Origin: Flammeovirgaceae bacterium
GTDB taxonomy: Bacteria; Bacteroidota; Bacteroidia; Cytophagales; Cyclobacteriaceae
Assembly: GCA_003232185.1 (NCBI GenBank)
Contig: QIMC01000373.1
Coordinates: 1-36,969, forward strand
DNA length: 36,969 bases
Direction: 5' to 3'
Shown: piece by piece, positions 8,315 to 15,336 of the stretch
How positions within the stretch are numbered: the stretch's first letter is position 1
Layout of the letters: every line of letters begins with the position of its first letter
Made by a program: the position numbers and the translations under genes
Notes under the pieces: generated by a model
Databases searched by the model: none
What the model saw: only the letters and a program-made list of their open reading frames with translations
What the model was told of the DNA's origin: nothing

Positions 8315-8932
8315 TCAATTTAGCTGAAGGTAACTCGGATTTGCCATAACTTCTTCAATTTGCTGTATGTGCCGTTCCAGATGTCCTGACATAAACATCA
8401 ATATCTGGTAACCATCTAGGTCACCCAATGGGCCGAATGGAATAAAGTGGTGTCGTAACTCATCCTCCGTGGTTTGCGCATACTGTAAGGTCTTTTCTCT
8501 CAGTAGGTTGAAATTCCTAAGAAACTGCTGGGGCGAATCATAATATCCAGTAGGTTCCAAATTAGGGGTCGTCTTTATCTTATGATCTCTGGAAGTGACA
8601 GCCTCCAATACTGACTTGGTTGTATTTCTTACTTCGCTTGCCTTTCCCGGATCTGGAGGAGAATGAGTAAGCTGGTCGCTAACTAAGCTAAACAATTCAT
8701 TTTCCGATTTTTCCAAATGCTCTGATATTTCGGCTATAGACCATATCGAATCAGCCGTTTTATAGTTCCACTTTTCTTTGGTAAGGTTTTCGATTAAGTG
8801 CTCAAGGTGTTCCCAGCTATTCTCTAAGTAGGCAGATATCTCCAACTTTTCTTCAGTAGTTAACTGGCCGGTTTCTTGTCCCCAAACAGTAATAGGGGTG
8901 AGAAGAAGCATTGCGATTATCACTCGTTTCAT
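8315..8932 (-). CDS. secreted DinB-superfamily protein
   Basis: A four-helix-bundle protein of the DinB/YfiT superfamily. SIWSIAEISEHLEKSENELF near residues 60-80 carries the first conserved histidine, and QILMFMSGHLERHIQQIEEV near the C-terminus carries the HxxxH pair expected for the metal site. The track starts at 8953, but the second Met (MKRVIIAMLLLTPITVWGQ) opens directly into a signal peptide with a plausible cleavage after WGQ, so I place the start at 8932. The family includes thiol-dependent metalloenzymes and many proteins of unknown role. A periplasmic location is inferred. Confidence 0.8.
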   Translation of the reverse strand: MKRVIIAMLLLTPITVWGQETGQLTTEEKLEISAYLENSWEHLEHLIENLTKEKWNYKTADSIWSIAEISEHLEKSENELFSLVSDQLTHSPPDPGKASEVRNTTKSVLEAVTSRDHKIKTTPNLEPTGYYDSPQQFLRNFNLLREKTLQYAQTTEDELRHHFIPFGPLGDLDGYQILMFMSGHLERHIQQIEEVMANPSYLQLN

Positions 8933-9159
8933 GTCGTCTTTAATTGGATTCAAAAGCTATAATTACTGATTTATCTGCCCATTACTTTAGCAACGGTCGG
9001 TTTTCAATAATACTAAGCGGTACCTCATAGTAAGGCATTTTTATAGTTGTACGGGCATGAGAAAAACGCGACATCCCCTACTAACTCTATTGTCAAGGCT
9101 AAACCTACGGATAATCCAGGGTATATTTTGTGACATCTCCGCCTTACCCGTCATTTAAC

Positions 9160-9179
9160 CTTTGACTTGACACCAGCTG
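9160..9179 (+). repeat. copy of a 20-bp dispersed intergenic repeat
   Basis: Partner of the inverted copy at 13785-13804, with one mismatch in 20. It lies in the 276-bp gap between the DinB-like and TfoX-like genes, where I otherwise see no gene. Confidence 0.4.
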
Positions 9180-9229
9180 ATCTAATATATAACTTATTTG
9201 AGTGTTCGATATGGACATTCTTCTCAAAT

Positions 9230-9523
9230 TTATTTTTCACTCAAGTTTTGGTAAGCACAAATAGCCAATGATGCCCAATCATGATTGAAATCACCGGGGA
9301 CTATCAGCCATCCTTTCATAGGCTTTTTATATTTGAAAGGTTGAAGAAACCTTGCTCCCACATATTGATCCAGGTAGAGTTTAAACACCATCTCATTCTG
9401 ATGAAAGAAGGCAAAGACTTTTGACCGGTAGGTAATTGCCGGCGAACGCATCATCTTGCCAGCAGCCACACCTGGATAGGCGGCTTCCATTTCATTCTGT
9501 ATTGCCTCAAAATAGTCAAGCAT
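9230..9523 (-). CDS. TfoX-N-like small protein
   Basis: A 97-residue protein. The core GKMMRSPAITYRSKVFAFFHQNEMVFKLYL followed by FLQPFKYKKPMKGWLIVP resembles the TfoX N-terminal/YjbR-like fold, in which similarly placed Met-Phe, Phe-Phe and PMKGW segments occur. I cannot link it to competence; many stand-alone members of the fold have no known role. No signal peptide is seen. It lies downstream of the VOC gene on the same strand, separated from it by a strong hairpin that probably ends or attenuates transcription between them. Confidence 0.68.
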   Translation of the reverse strand: MLDYFEAIQNEMEAAYPGVAAGKMMRSPAITYRSKVFAFFHQNEMVFKLYLDQYVGARFLQPFKYKKPMKGWLIVPGDFNHDWASLAICAYQNLSEK

Positions 9524-9555
9524 CAGGTTAATGCAACTTTACCCGTAGGAATAGA

Positions 9556-9590
9556 AGTATCTCCCGGATTAATGATATCCGGGAGATACT
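9556..9590 (-). terminator. strong hairpin after VOC gene, probable terminator
   Basis: A perfect 14-bp stem (AGTATCTCCCGGAT / ATCCGGGAGATACT) with a 7-base loop, 11 bp past the stop of the minus-strand VOC gene. On the minus strand it is followed by TTCTATTCC, only moderately T-rich. Termination is the simplest reading; mRNA 3'-end stabilisation or attenuation before the TfoX-like gene is possible. Confidence 0.6.
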
Positions 9591-9601
9591 AAATATAAAT
9601 A

Positions 9602-9970
9602 CTATTGTGGTGAATGGAAAGCGATTTTGTTTCCTTCAGTATCGTTTATAATGGCAATGTAGCCAATCTCATCGGAGACTTTGGTTTTTGGAAGCACTAT
9701 GGTACCACCAGCATCCTCTACTTTTCCCAAAGGCCCTGAAAGATCAGCTCCACCATTTAGATAGACCAACGGTCCTGTTTGAGATGGTTCATAACCGTCA
9801 CCCTCTACCAGGGCTCCTCCTACCTCTTGTTTTCCATGGGGTAAGAATCCCATTTTTAATCCTAGTATTTCTTCCCTGTGAATATCGCCACCCAAAACCG
9901 AACTATAAAAGCTACAAGCACGATTAAGATCTTTAGCTGGTATTTCAAACCAGTTTATTGCGTTTGCCAT
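9602..9970 (-). CDS. VOC/glyoxalase-fold protein
   Basis: A 122-residue vicinal-oxygen-chelate fold protein. It opens with INWFEIPAKDLNRACSFYSSVLG, the canonical first beta-alpha-beta unit. It then has GGALVEGDGYEPS, VYLNGGADL and the C-terminal EIGYIAIINDTEGNKIAFHSP, where a glutamate/histidine pair could bind metal. The family covers glyoxalases, dioxygenases and antibiotic-binding proteins, and close relatives are usually annotated only as VOC proteins. No substrate can be assigned from context. A strong hairpin follows the stop codon. Confidence 0.87.
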   Translation of the reverse strand: MANAINWFEIPAKDLNRACSFYSSVLGGDIHREEILGLKMGFLPHGKQEVGGALVEGDGYEPSQTGPLVYLNGGADLSGPLGKVEDAGGTIVLPKTKVSDEIGYIAIINDTEGNKIAFHSPQ

Positions 9971-10112
9971 AATTTTAATTTGTTAGTGAAACAATAGTTT
10001 TGCTTTTGTATTGAATTATACGGCCTTTCTCTTTGAAGTTTTTGTTAAAATATCCAATATCGTAAGTTTCTAAAATGATATATATGGTCATTAATCACTA
10101 TATTCGACTATA

Positions 10113-11591
10113 ATGAAGCCTGATTCATTAATTTCTAAAGGGAAAACTGATTCTTTGTTTTTATTGATCAAGTCCCTGACCAAAAGTGAAAAGCGATATT
10201 TTAAGTTGTTTACCAAGTTTCAGGGAAGGGATCAAAATTACCTGATCCTGTTTGAAACCATGGACCAAATGGAAGACTATCATGACCGGGTGATAATGGC
10301 CAAGTATTCTGATGAAACATTCATCAAACAGCTCCATGTAACCAAAAATTACCTAAACGGATTGATCATGAAAAGCTTAAGAGCCTATCACATGAATGAT
10401 TCGTTCAGCGCCAGATTAAAGTCACATCTGCAGGATATTGAAATATTGTTTAAGAGAGACATGCTGAAGCTGTGTTACAAGTCAATTATCAAAGCTGAAA
10501 AACTGGCCCATCGTGTTAGTGATCACCTGGCATTTCTTGAGCTTTTAAATTGGAAACGCAAAGTGCTTCTTACTATGAAAGGGGTGGGTGATAGCAGACA
10601 ACTACTTAACAAAATTATAGCGAATGAACAAAAAACGCTCAAATTCCTGGCTTATGAGAACCAATACTGGTCATTAACAATCAATCTGGGGGGCATCAAT
10701 GGTAACGAGCCAATTGAGCTAACAAAACATCCATACTTGAAAGACTCCTCTCACGCTCAAACCCACAGAGCCAAAATCTTGTACTTCCATTTATTGTATG
10801 TTACCCATACCATAGATGTCAATCTCAAGAAAGCGGAAGAAGCTATTGATGGGTTGGTTGAATATTTAGAGAGTGATCTTCTCCAACTTCGCAATGACCC
10901 CGGTTCCTATATCACTGCTATAAACAATAAAATTGGGCTTTATCTAAATGAGAAGAAGCTAGATCAGATTCCTCCTTTGTTGGACAAGATCAGAACTATC
11001 CCAAAAAAACTTAAGCTAAAGAGTAGCAGCCCAATTTCCTTGAAATTATTGATCCAAAGTTATAATGTGGAGCTTGAAACTTACCGGGACTCAGGTCTGG
11101 TCCATGAAGGAATAGCTCTAATTCCGATCATTCGATCATTTCTAGAGCAGAATAAAGGTCTTGTTCCCAAAGATTATCGGATTCTATTTCATTATCAGTT
11201 CGCCTATTTCTATTTCATGAATGGCAGCTTCAGTAAAGCATTGCATGATGTAAATGTCGTGCTTAGCCATCGAAACAGCGCAGATAGAAGCGATATCGTA
11301 GGATATGCGCAATTTTTGAATCTGATAATACACTATGAATTGGGCAATACCACTGTTTTAAAATATTCTGTTGCCGCCAGTAGAAGGTTTCTGAAGAAGA
11401 GAGGAAACATTATGGAATTTGAAAAGGTACTGTTGAAACTGTTTTCCAATATTAGCACCAGACCTGAAAGCCTTCACCGTTCACTTTTTAATCGAGTTAA
11501 TAACAAGTTATTTGGAAATCCCGCACTCATCTCTGAAGCTCAGTTGGACTATTTAGATTTTTCCTATTGGCTAAACTCAAAAATTAAATAG
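10113..11591 (+). CDS. helical-repeat (TPR-like) protein, function unknown
   Basis: A 492-residue protein rich in alternating amphipathic helices and without signal peptide or membrane segments, so probably a cytoplasmic helical solenoid of the TPR type. The N-terminus LLIKSLTKSEKRYFKLFTKF followed by NYLILFETMDQM resembles a family I associate with Bacteroidota genomes whose function is not known. TPR-like stretches are most evident in the second half, for example YFYFMNGSFSKALHDVNVVL. It is monocistronic: a hairpin with a T-tract follows directly. The role is probably scaffolding or protein binding, but no partner is indicated. Confidence 0.82.
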   Translation: MKPDSLISKGKTDSLFLLIKSLTKSEKRYFKLFTKFQGRDQNYLILFETMDQMEDYHDRVIMAKYSDETFIKQLHVTKNYLNGLIMKSLRAYHMNDSFSARLKSHLQDIEILFKRDMLKLCYKSIIKAEKLAHRVSDHLAFLELLNWKRKVLLTMKGVGDSRQLLNKIIANEQKTLKFLAYENQYWSLTINLGGINGNEPIELTKHPYLKDSSHAQTHRAKILYFHLLYVTHTIDVNLKKAEEAIDGLVEYLESDLLQLRNDPGSYITAINNKIGLYLNEKKLDQIPPLLDKIRTIPKKLKLKSSSPISLKLLIQSYNVELETYRDSGLVHEGIALIPIIRSFLEQNKGLVPKDYRILFHYQFAYFYFMNGSFSKALHDVNVVLSHRNSADRSDIVGYAQFLNLIIHYELGNTTVLKYSVAASRRFLKKRGNIMEFEKVLLKLFSNISTRPESLHRSLFNRVNNKLFGNPALISEAQLDYLDFSYWLNSKIK

Positions 11592-11606
11592 TCAGGCCTT
11601 AGCCGG

Positions 11607-11636
11607 TTTTAGGAATACTGGCCTAAAATGTTTTTT
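11607..11636 (+). terminator. rho-independent terminator
   Basis: A 7-bp stem TTTTAGG/CCTAAAA with an 8-base loop, followed after two bases by TTTTTT, starting about 16 bp past the stop of the helical-repeat gene. Confidence 0.6.
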
Positions 11637-11722
11637 CATTATTTCTTTATGAAAAAATTCTACTATTGTAACCATTGGTTGGGTAATTTCGTAAAACACT
11701 TACACTCAATACTAAACCTTCT

Positions 11723-12250
11723 ATGAAAAAGATTCATTATTTATTAATTACCGGCTTACTTATGGCCGTATTTGTTTCAAATGGTTTCGCTCAAGATGAC
11801 AAATCCAAACGGCCTAGTCCTCCATTAACAGCAAGTGGAGCAATTGGAGACTTAAAAATTGTAGTTGACTATGGGGCTCCGTCAGTAAAAGGAAGAACTA
11901 TTTTTGGTGGACTTGAAGCCTATGGAAAGGTTTGGAGAACAGGAGCCAATGAGGCCACTACTTTCAGTGTAAATCAAGATGTGAGCATAAACGGGAAACC
12001 TTTGCCAGCAGGAAAATATGCGCTGTTCACCATTCCTAATGAAGGCGAATGGACGGTAATATTTAATAAAAAAGCAGACCAATGGGGCGCCTATGACTAT
12101 GACAAGGCCGATGACGCATTGAGGATCCTGGTAAAATCAAAAAAACTAGACCAGGTCCAAGAACAACTTAAGTTTGAAGTGGGCAAGCAGGGAAATGTTC
12201 AATTTAAATGGGAATATCAATCTTTTGATTTTTCAGTTAGTGCCCAATAG
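11723..12250 (+). CDS. DUF2911 family exported protein
   Basis: A 175-residue protein with a clear signal peptide (MKKIHYLLITGLLMAVFVSNGFAQ). The body carries the DUF2911 signature: VDYGAPSVKGRTIFGGL, YGKVWRTGANEATTFS, LPAGKYALFTIPNEGEWTVIFNK and a beta-rich C-terminus. The family is common in Bacteroidota and lacks a known function; the fold appears to be an all-beta periplasmic domain. It has its own terminator and is probably monocistronic. Confidence 0.92.
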   Translation: MKKIHYLLITGLLMAVFVSNGFAQDDKSKRPSPPLTASGAIGDLKIVVDYGAPSVKGRTIFGGLEAYGKVWRTGANEATTFSVNQDVSINGKPLPAGKYALFTIPNEGEWTVIFNKKADQWGAYDYDKADDALRILVKSKKLDQVQEQLKFEVGKQGNVQFKWEYQSFDFSVSAQ

Positions 12251-12273
12251 TCAGGTATAAAGCAGACAACAAC

Positions 12274-12304
12274 AGTCTTCAGGTAAATACTGGAGACTTT
12301 TTTT
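12274..12304 (+). terminator. rho-independent terminator after DUF2911 gene
   Basis: A 9-bp stem AGTCTTCAG/CTGGAGACT (one G-T pair) with a short AT loop and a run of seven T, 24 bp past the stop codon. Confidence 0.8.
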
Positions 12305-12406
12305 GTGCCAAAATAACTTTCTTTAAATTTCCTTTTGGAATGACCTGTAAATTCAATTTATTTGGGCAGGAATTGTGGTATCAATTGAGCATACTCATAG
12401 TCCATA

Positions 12407-12661
12407 ATGGAGGGACAACCAAAAGGAATTCAAGTACACAAGTTTTACCTCTCTTATAAAATTGCCGGAGATGTGCATACCGGTTGGTTTTATGGAGTAC
12501 ATATTAGATTTGCGAAAGATCAACTACTCTTTCAACACCCTGAAGCAACCGACATCATGGACTGGACTTACGAAAAGTCAAAAGATCTACGTAGTTATCT
12601 AATGAAACATAATGCTTTAAAATTGTCCATAATGCTACGCCTTAAAGAACAATCCAGTTAG
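12407..12661 (+). CDS. hypothetical small protein (84 aa)
   Basis: An open frame of 84 codons starting with ATG after a terminator and before the next promoter-like element. I do not recognise the product. It has no signal peptide or membrane helix and is a mix of charged and aromatic residues (KFYLSYKIAGDVHTGWFYGV). Codon use resembles its neighbours and it fills the gap between two independent transcription units, which favours a real gene. A chance ORF cannot be excluded. Confidence 0.45.
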   Translation: MEGQPKGIQVHKFYLSYKIAGDVHTGWFYGVHIRFAKDQLLFQHPEATDIMDWTYEKSKDLRSYLMKHNALKLSIMLRLKEQSS

Positions 12662-12747
12662 TCTTCAACTTTTCTATATCTTTTTCCCCTTTTAATACGT
12701 CTTGGCATTATGGTAAAAGGTGCCCCATTTCTCAGGTATATTCTTGT

Positions 12748-12755
12748 TATATTTG
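12748..12755 (+). promoter_or_regulatory. candidate Bacteroidota -7 element (TATATTTG)
   Basis: Matches TAnnTTTG. A transcript starting about 7 bp downstream would begin at or just before the GTG at 12763, which favours the internal ATG at 12784 as the true start of the transglutaminase-like gene. Confidence 0.4.
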
Positions 12756-12783
12756 ACTAATAGTGAAGGAATATCAATTTGAA

Positions 12784-13725
12784 ATGTTTAAAAAGCTATA
12801 CAGTAGAATTAAGGCGAGGAATTTTTCATATCTAATTAACATTCTGCTTTATCTGGTAGCGGTTGTGGTAGCCCTTCCGTTATTTTTTTTAATGAGTCCT
12901 CACTTGCCCAGTATTCACATTCCGTTGGGGGCTGGTATTCAACTTGAATATTTGCTTTTTTCTGTATTGGTGGTTGGACTATCAATATACGTCATAGTAC
13001 GGTTAAAACACCTGATATTAATTGCTCTGGGGGTAGGATTGATGTCTATCATTATCAGCAGTTCAAGAGGCAAGTATAGTTTTCAGGATGCATTTCAGGA
13101 TTACGTAGTTTCGCTATATAATTTACAGAATAACCCTGTAGCAATACCGCTGATGGCGGAGGATTTTGAACCATTTCAGGATGCCTATAAGGTTGCAGAG
13201 GCGGTTAATAACCAAGATGCTACAGTCCGGAACTTTGCAGTTAAGATTGGGACCAAACATTTTGGCAAATTTGCCAATAAAAGTAATCGGGCTTTAATTC
13301 AGGGGCTCTCTGTGTTTAAAGAGATTAATAATAACTGGGTATACGTTTCTGATCCGGTAGGAGAAGAGTACTTTGCCTCAGCTGGAGAAACCATAAACCA
13401 GCAAAAATACGATGGTAAATTTAATGGAGATTGTGATGATCATGCAATCTTAATGGCCGCTTGTCTGAAGTATGTGGGTTCGGAGATTCGATTGGTACGA
13501 ACCACCCGTCATATTTATCCCGAATTACGAATAGGATCAAAAGATCAATTGGATAAAGCCACCTTCTTAATTAGACATAAGTTGTTTGTGAAAGAATCCA
13601 AAGGCAAGAGCATTTATTATCACGTAGATCCAAATGGCGTGATCTGGTTGAACTTTGACTACACCAGCCGGGCACCAGGAGGAAAATTTCTACAGGAAGA
13701 TATCGTAGGAATACTGGAGTTTTAA
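12784..13725 (+). CDS. membrane-anchored transglutaminase-like protein
   Basis: Three hydrophobic segments in the first 100 residues (NILLYLVAVVVALPLFFL, YLLFSVLVVGLSIYVIV, LILIALGVGLMSIII) anchor a soluble domain. That domain has the transglutaminase-like catalytic order: Cys in FNGDCDDHAILMAACLKYVG, His in TRHIYPEL and Asp in YYHVDPNGVIWLNFDYT. Such domains act as cysteine proteases, cross-linkers or inactive binding modules; nothing here picks the substrate. The track starts at a GTG (12763). I prefer the ATG seven codons later because a TATATTTG promoter element would put the transcript start at about the GTG. It is monocistronic, with short hypothetical genes on both sides. Confidence 0.8.
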   Translation: MFKKLYSRIKARNFSYLINILLYLVAVVVALPLFFLMSPHLPSIHIPLGAGIQLEYLLFSVLVVGLSIYVIVRLKHLILIALGVGLMSIIISSSRGKYSFQDAFQDYVVSLYNLQNNPVAIPLMAEDFEPFQDAYKVAEAVNNQDATVRNFAVKIGTKHFGKFANKSNRALIQGLSVFKEINNNWVYVSDPVGEEYFASAGETINQQKYDGKFNGDCDDHAILMAACLKYVGSEIRLVRTTRHIYPELRIGSKDQLDKATFLIRHKLFVKESKGKSIYYHVDPNGVIWLNFDYTSRAPGGKFLQEDIVGILEF

Positions 13726-13784
13726 TTAGTTATTTGAATAGTTCCAGATGCTATAACAGTACCATCATCTCATTGAATAATTGC

Positions 13785-13804
13785 AGCTAGTGTCAAGTCA
13801 AAGT
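13785..13804 (-). repeat. copy of a 20-bp dispersed intergenic repeat
   Basis: Read on the minus strand, this matches the plus-strand sequence at 9160-9179 at 19 of 20 positions (consensus CTTTGACTTGACACYAGCTG). Both copies are intergenic. Confidence 0.4.
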
Positions 13805-13846
13805 GATAATTTTAATTACCGTGCCCATCAGTAGTATTAGATTTTC

Positions 13847-14131
13847 ATGAAGAAGAAACTGTTGTTTCTTAATTCCTATTTCGATTTTGATTCCATATTC
13901 CCGATGGAGTATTTTGAAATGTCGTTCCGTGAAACTGCGAAGGGCTATTGGCTGGTATATTATGCAAATGATCAGGGAGAAACTTCATATGGCCCTTTTC
14001 ACGAAGTAGAGCTATTAAGTAAGCTGGCTATGGCTCCATTTTTTTTTGAAGAAATTGTTTTTATCTATCACCTGTTGGAAAATGGAGACCAGAACCTCAG
14101 GGAACTTGGTGTAAGATTGCTAAAAAATTAA
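13847..14131 (+). CDS. hypothetical small protein (94 aa)
   Basis: I do not recognise this protein. It is rich in aromatic and acidic residues (GYWLVYYANDQGETSYGPF, MAPFFFEEIVFIYHLL) and has no clear signal peptide or membrane span. The start may be the track's Met1 (MKKKLLFLNSYFDFDS) or Met20 (MEYFEMSFRETAKG); the latter begins where the sequence takes on a more domain-like pattern. A TAGATTTT near-match to the -7 consensus lies just upstream. Codon use is like that of neighbouring genes. Confidence 0.55.
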   Translation: MKKKLLFLNSYFDFDSIFPMEYFEMSFRETAKGYWLVYYANDQGETSYGPFHEVELLSKLAMAPFFFEEIVFIYHLLENGDQNLRELGVRLLKN

Positions 14132-14266
14132 TTCTAGAACGTCCATTTTTGTGCACAACACTGTTCGATTTTGAACATTTCGTATTTCTTAATTAAACCT
14201 TTACCCTATTCAACGGTCATAAGAGCAGTTTCTAATTTTTGGCATGACCTTGGCATAAGATCTACC

Positions 14267-14488
14267 ATGAATAAGCAAATCGTGAGCATGTTAAATAAAA
14301 ATAAAACCATCACCCTTTGGATTGGTATACTAACTGCTCTGCTTTTGATTATTGGATATTTTTTTCATTCAGTTGACACGCTTGCTTCAAATAATCTGAT
14401 CGGATGGTTCATAAGCAATGTATCGGTCGAGCATGTGGTTGCTATTTCATCTACATTTATTAAATCCCTACATTCCTTGGGTATGTGA
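14267..14488 (+). CDS. small membrane protein, function unknown
   Basis: The track's 105-codon frame begins at an unlikely TTG. The first ATG (MNKQIVSMLNKNKTITLWIG) gives a more natural 73-residue protein with one strong transmembrane helix (TLWIGILTALLLIIGYFFHS) and a short mildly hydrophobic C-terminal tail. No family is recognised. It converges on the cytochrome oxidase subunit III gene, 36 bp away. It could be a small accessory membrane protein, or a fortuitous ORF. Confidence 0.4.
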   Translation: MNKQIVSMLNKNKTITLWIGILTALLLIIGYFFHSVDTLASNNLIGWFISNVSVEHVVAISSTFIKSLHSLGM

Positions 14489-14524
14489 TTTTACCACAGA
14501 AACAGGGTACTCTGAAAAATCCTG

Positions 14525-15154
14525 TTAGAACGTGTACAGGAAAAAGAAAAAGAGCAGCAACCAAAGGGCTCCGAGAAAATGCCAATAAATCGTCAATAAT
14601 TCTAACCGAAGTCGGTCGAATGGGTTGGTAACCATTATTAGTGCCTTCACCGGATTATGTCGTACGCTATAGGATTTGATAAGAGCCAAAACCAAGAATA
14701 ACATACCTCCCGCCAAATGCATTAAGTGAAGGCCGCTGATCACATATAGGAAAGTGCCCGAGGATCTGTCAGCTAGAAAAACTCCATGTTCCTTTAAGTC
14801 AAGCCAACCCAGAAACTGGCATCCGGTGAAAATCACCGCCATTAGCAGCACCAGGAAAATCATGAAATTCAGTTGTCTCATGTTGTCCTCATGGAATGCC
14901 TTTGTTGCCAAATTCAAAGCTAAACTTGACCCCAATAGTATTATTGTCCCCATTGTAAAAATCTTTGGTAGTCGGACCTCTGATATCGGAGCTGAATCAG
15001 CAATACTAACAGAATAGGCAATAACCAGAAATAAAAAGATCATCGCTATGCCCACCATGCCAAGAACCAACAGCATAGTATAAGGATGCATCTTTTCAAT
15101 ATGCTGAAAACTGCTTTCACGGTGCTTTGCCTGAATGTTCTTTCTTTGTTGCAT
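14525..15154 (-). CDS. cytochrome c oxidase subunit III-like protein
   Basis: A 209-residue integral membrane protein with five predicted helices (about 26-48, 66-84, 94-117, 133-158, 183-208), the topology of short bacterial heme-copper oxidase subunit III. Recognisable segments are QFLGWLDLKEHGVF, the SGLHLMHLAGGMLFL histidine-rich helix and the final IYWHFLGALWLLLFF, all typical of CoxC/CyoC. Subunit III supports proton uptake and stability of the oxidase core but has no redox centre. The catalytic subunits I and II are not in the window, so this is either an orphan paralogue or a detached member of the oxidase. It is divergent from mfd. Confidence 0.9.
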   Translation of the reverse strand: MQQRKNIQAKHRESSFQHIEKMHPYTMLLVLGMVGIAMIFLFLVIAYSVSIADSAPISEVRLPKIFTMGTIILLGSSLALNLATKAFHEDNMRQLNFMIFLVLLMAVIFTGCQFLGWLDLKEHGVFLADRSSGTFLYVISGLHLMHLAGGMLFLVLALIKSYSVRHNPVKALIMVTNPFDRLRLELLTIYWHFLGALWLLLFFFFLYTF

Positions 15155-15308
15155 TGATGCCTGATACTAGTAATTAAAAACACCGGTATACTTCATAAAT
15201 GGTATCTTTTTCATAAAGTATTCGGGTATTTTACCCAGCGGTAATCATAAATATAAACAAAACAAAGTAAATATAGTGTCATTTACACTACAGGATTTTT
15301 AAATTTTT

Positions 15309-15316
15309 TACCTTTG
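15309..15316 (+). promoter_or_regulatory. candidate Bacteroidota -7 element for mfd (TACCTTTG)
   Basis: Matches TAnnTTTG. It would give a transcript with a leader of roughly 14 bases ahead of the TTG start of mfd. Confidence 0.45.
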
Positions 15317-15336
15317 TTGCTTGAAAATCTAACCGC

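Noticed and set aside
8281-8323. Short direct repeat AGACTCRATTT after the DinB-like gene
   Set aside because: About 11 bp with a mismatch, partly inside the coding end; too short to distinguish from chance.
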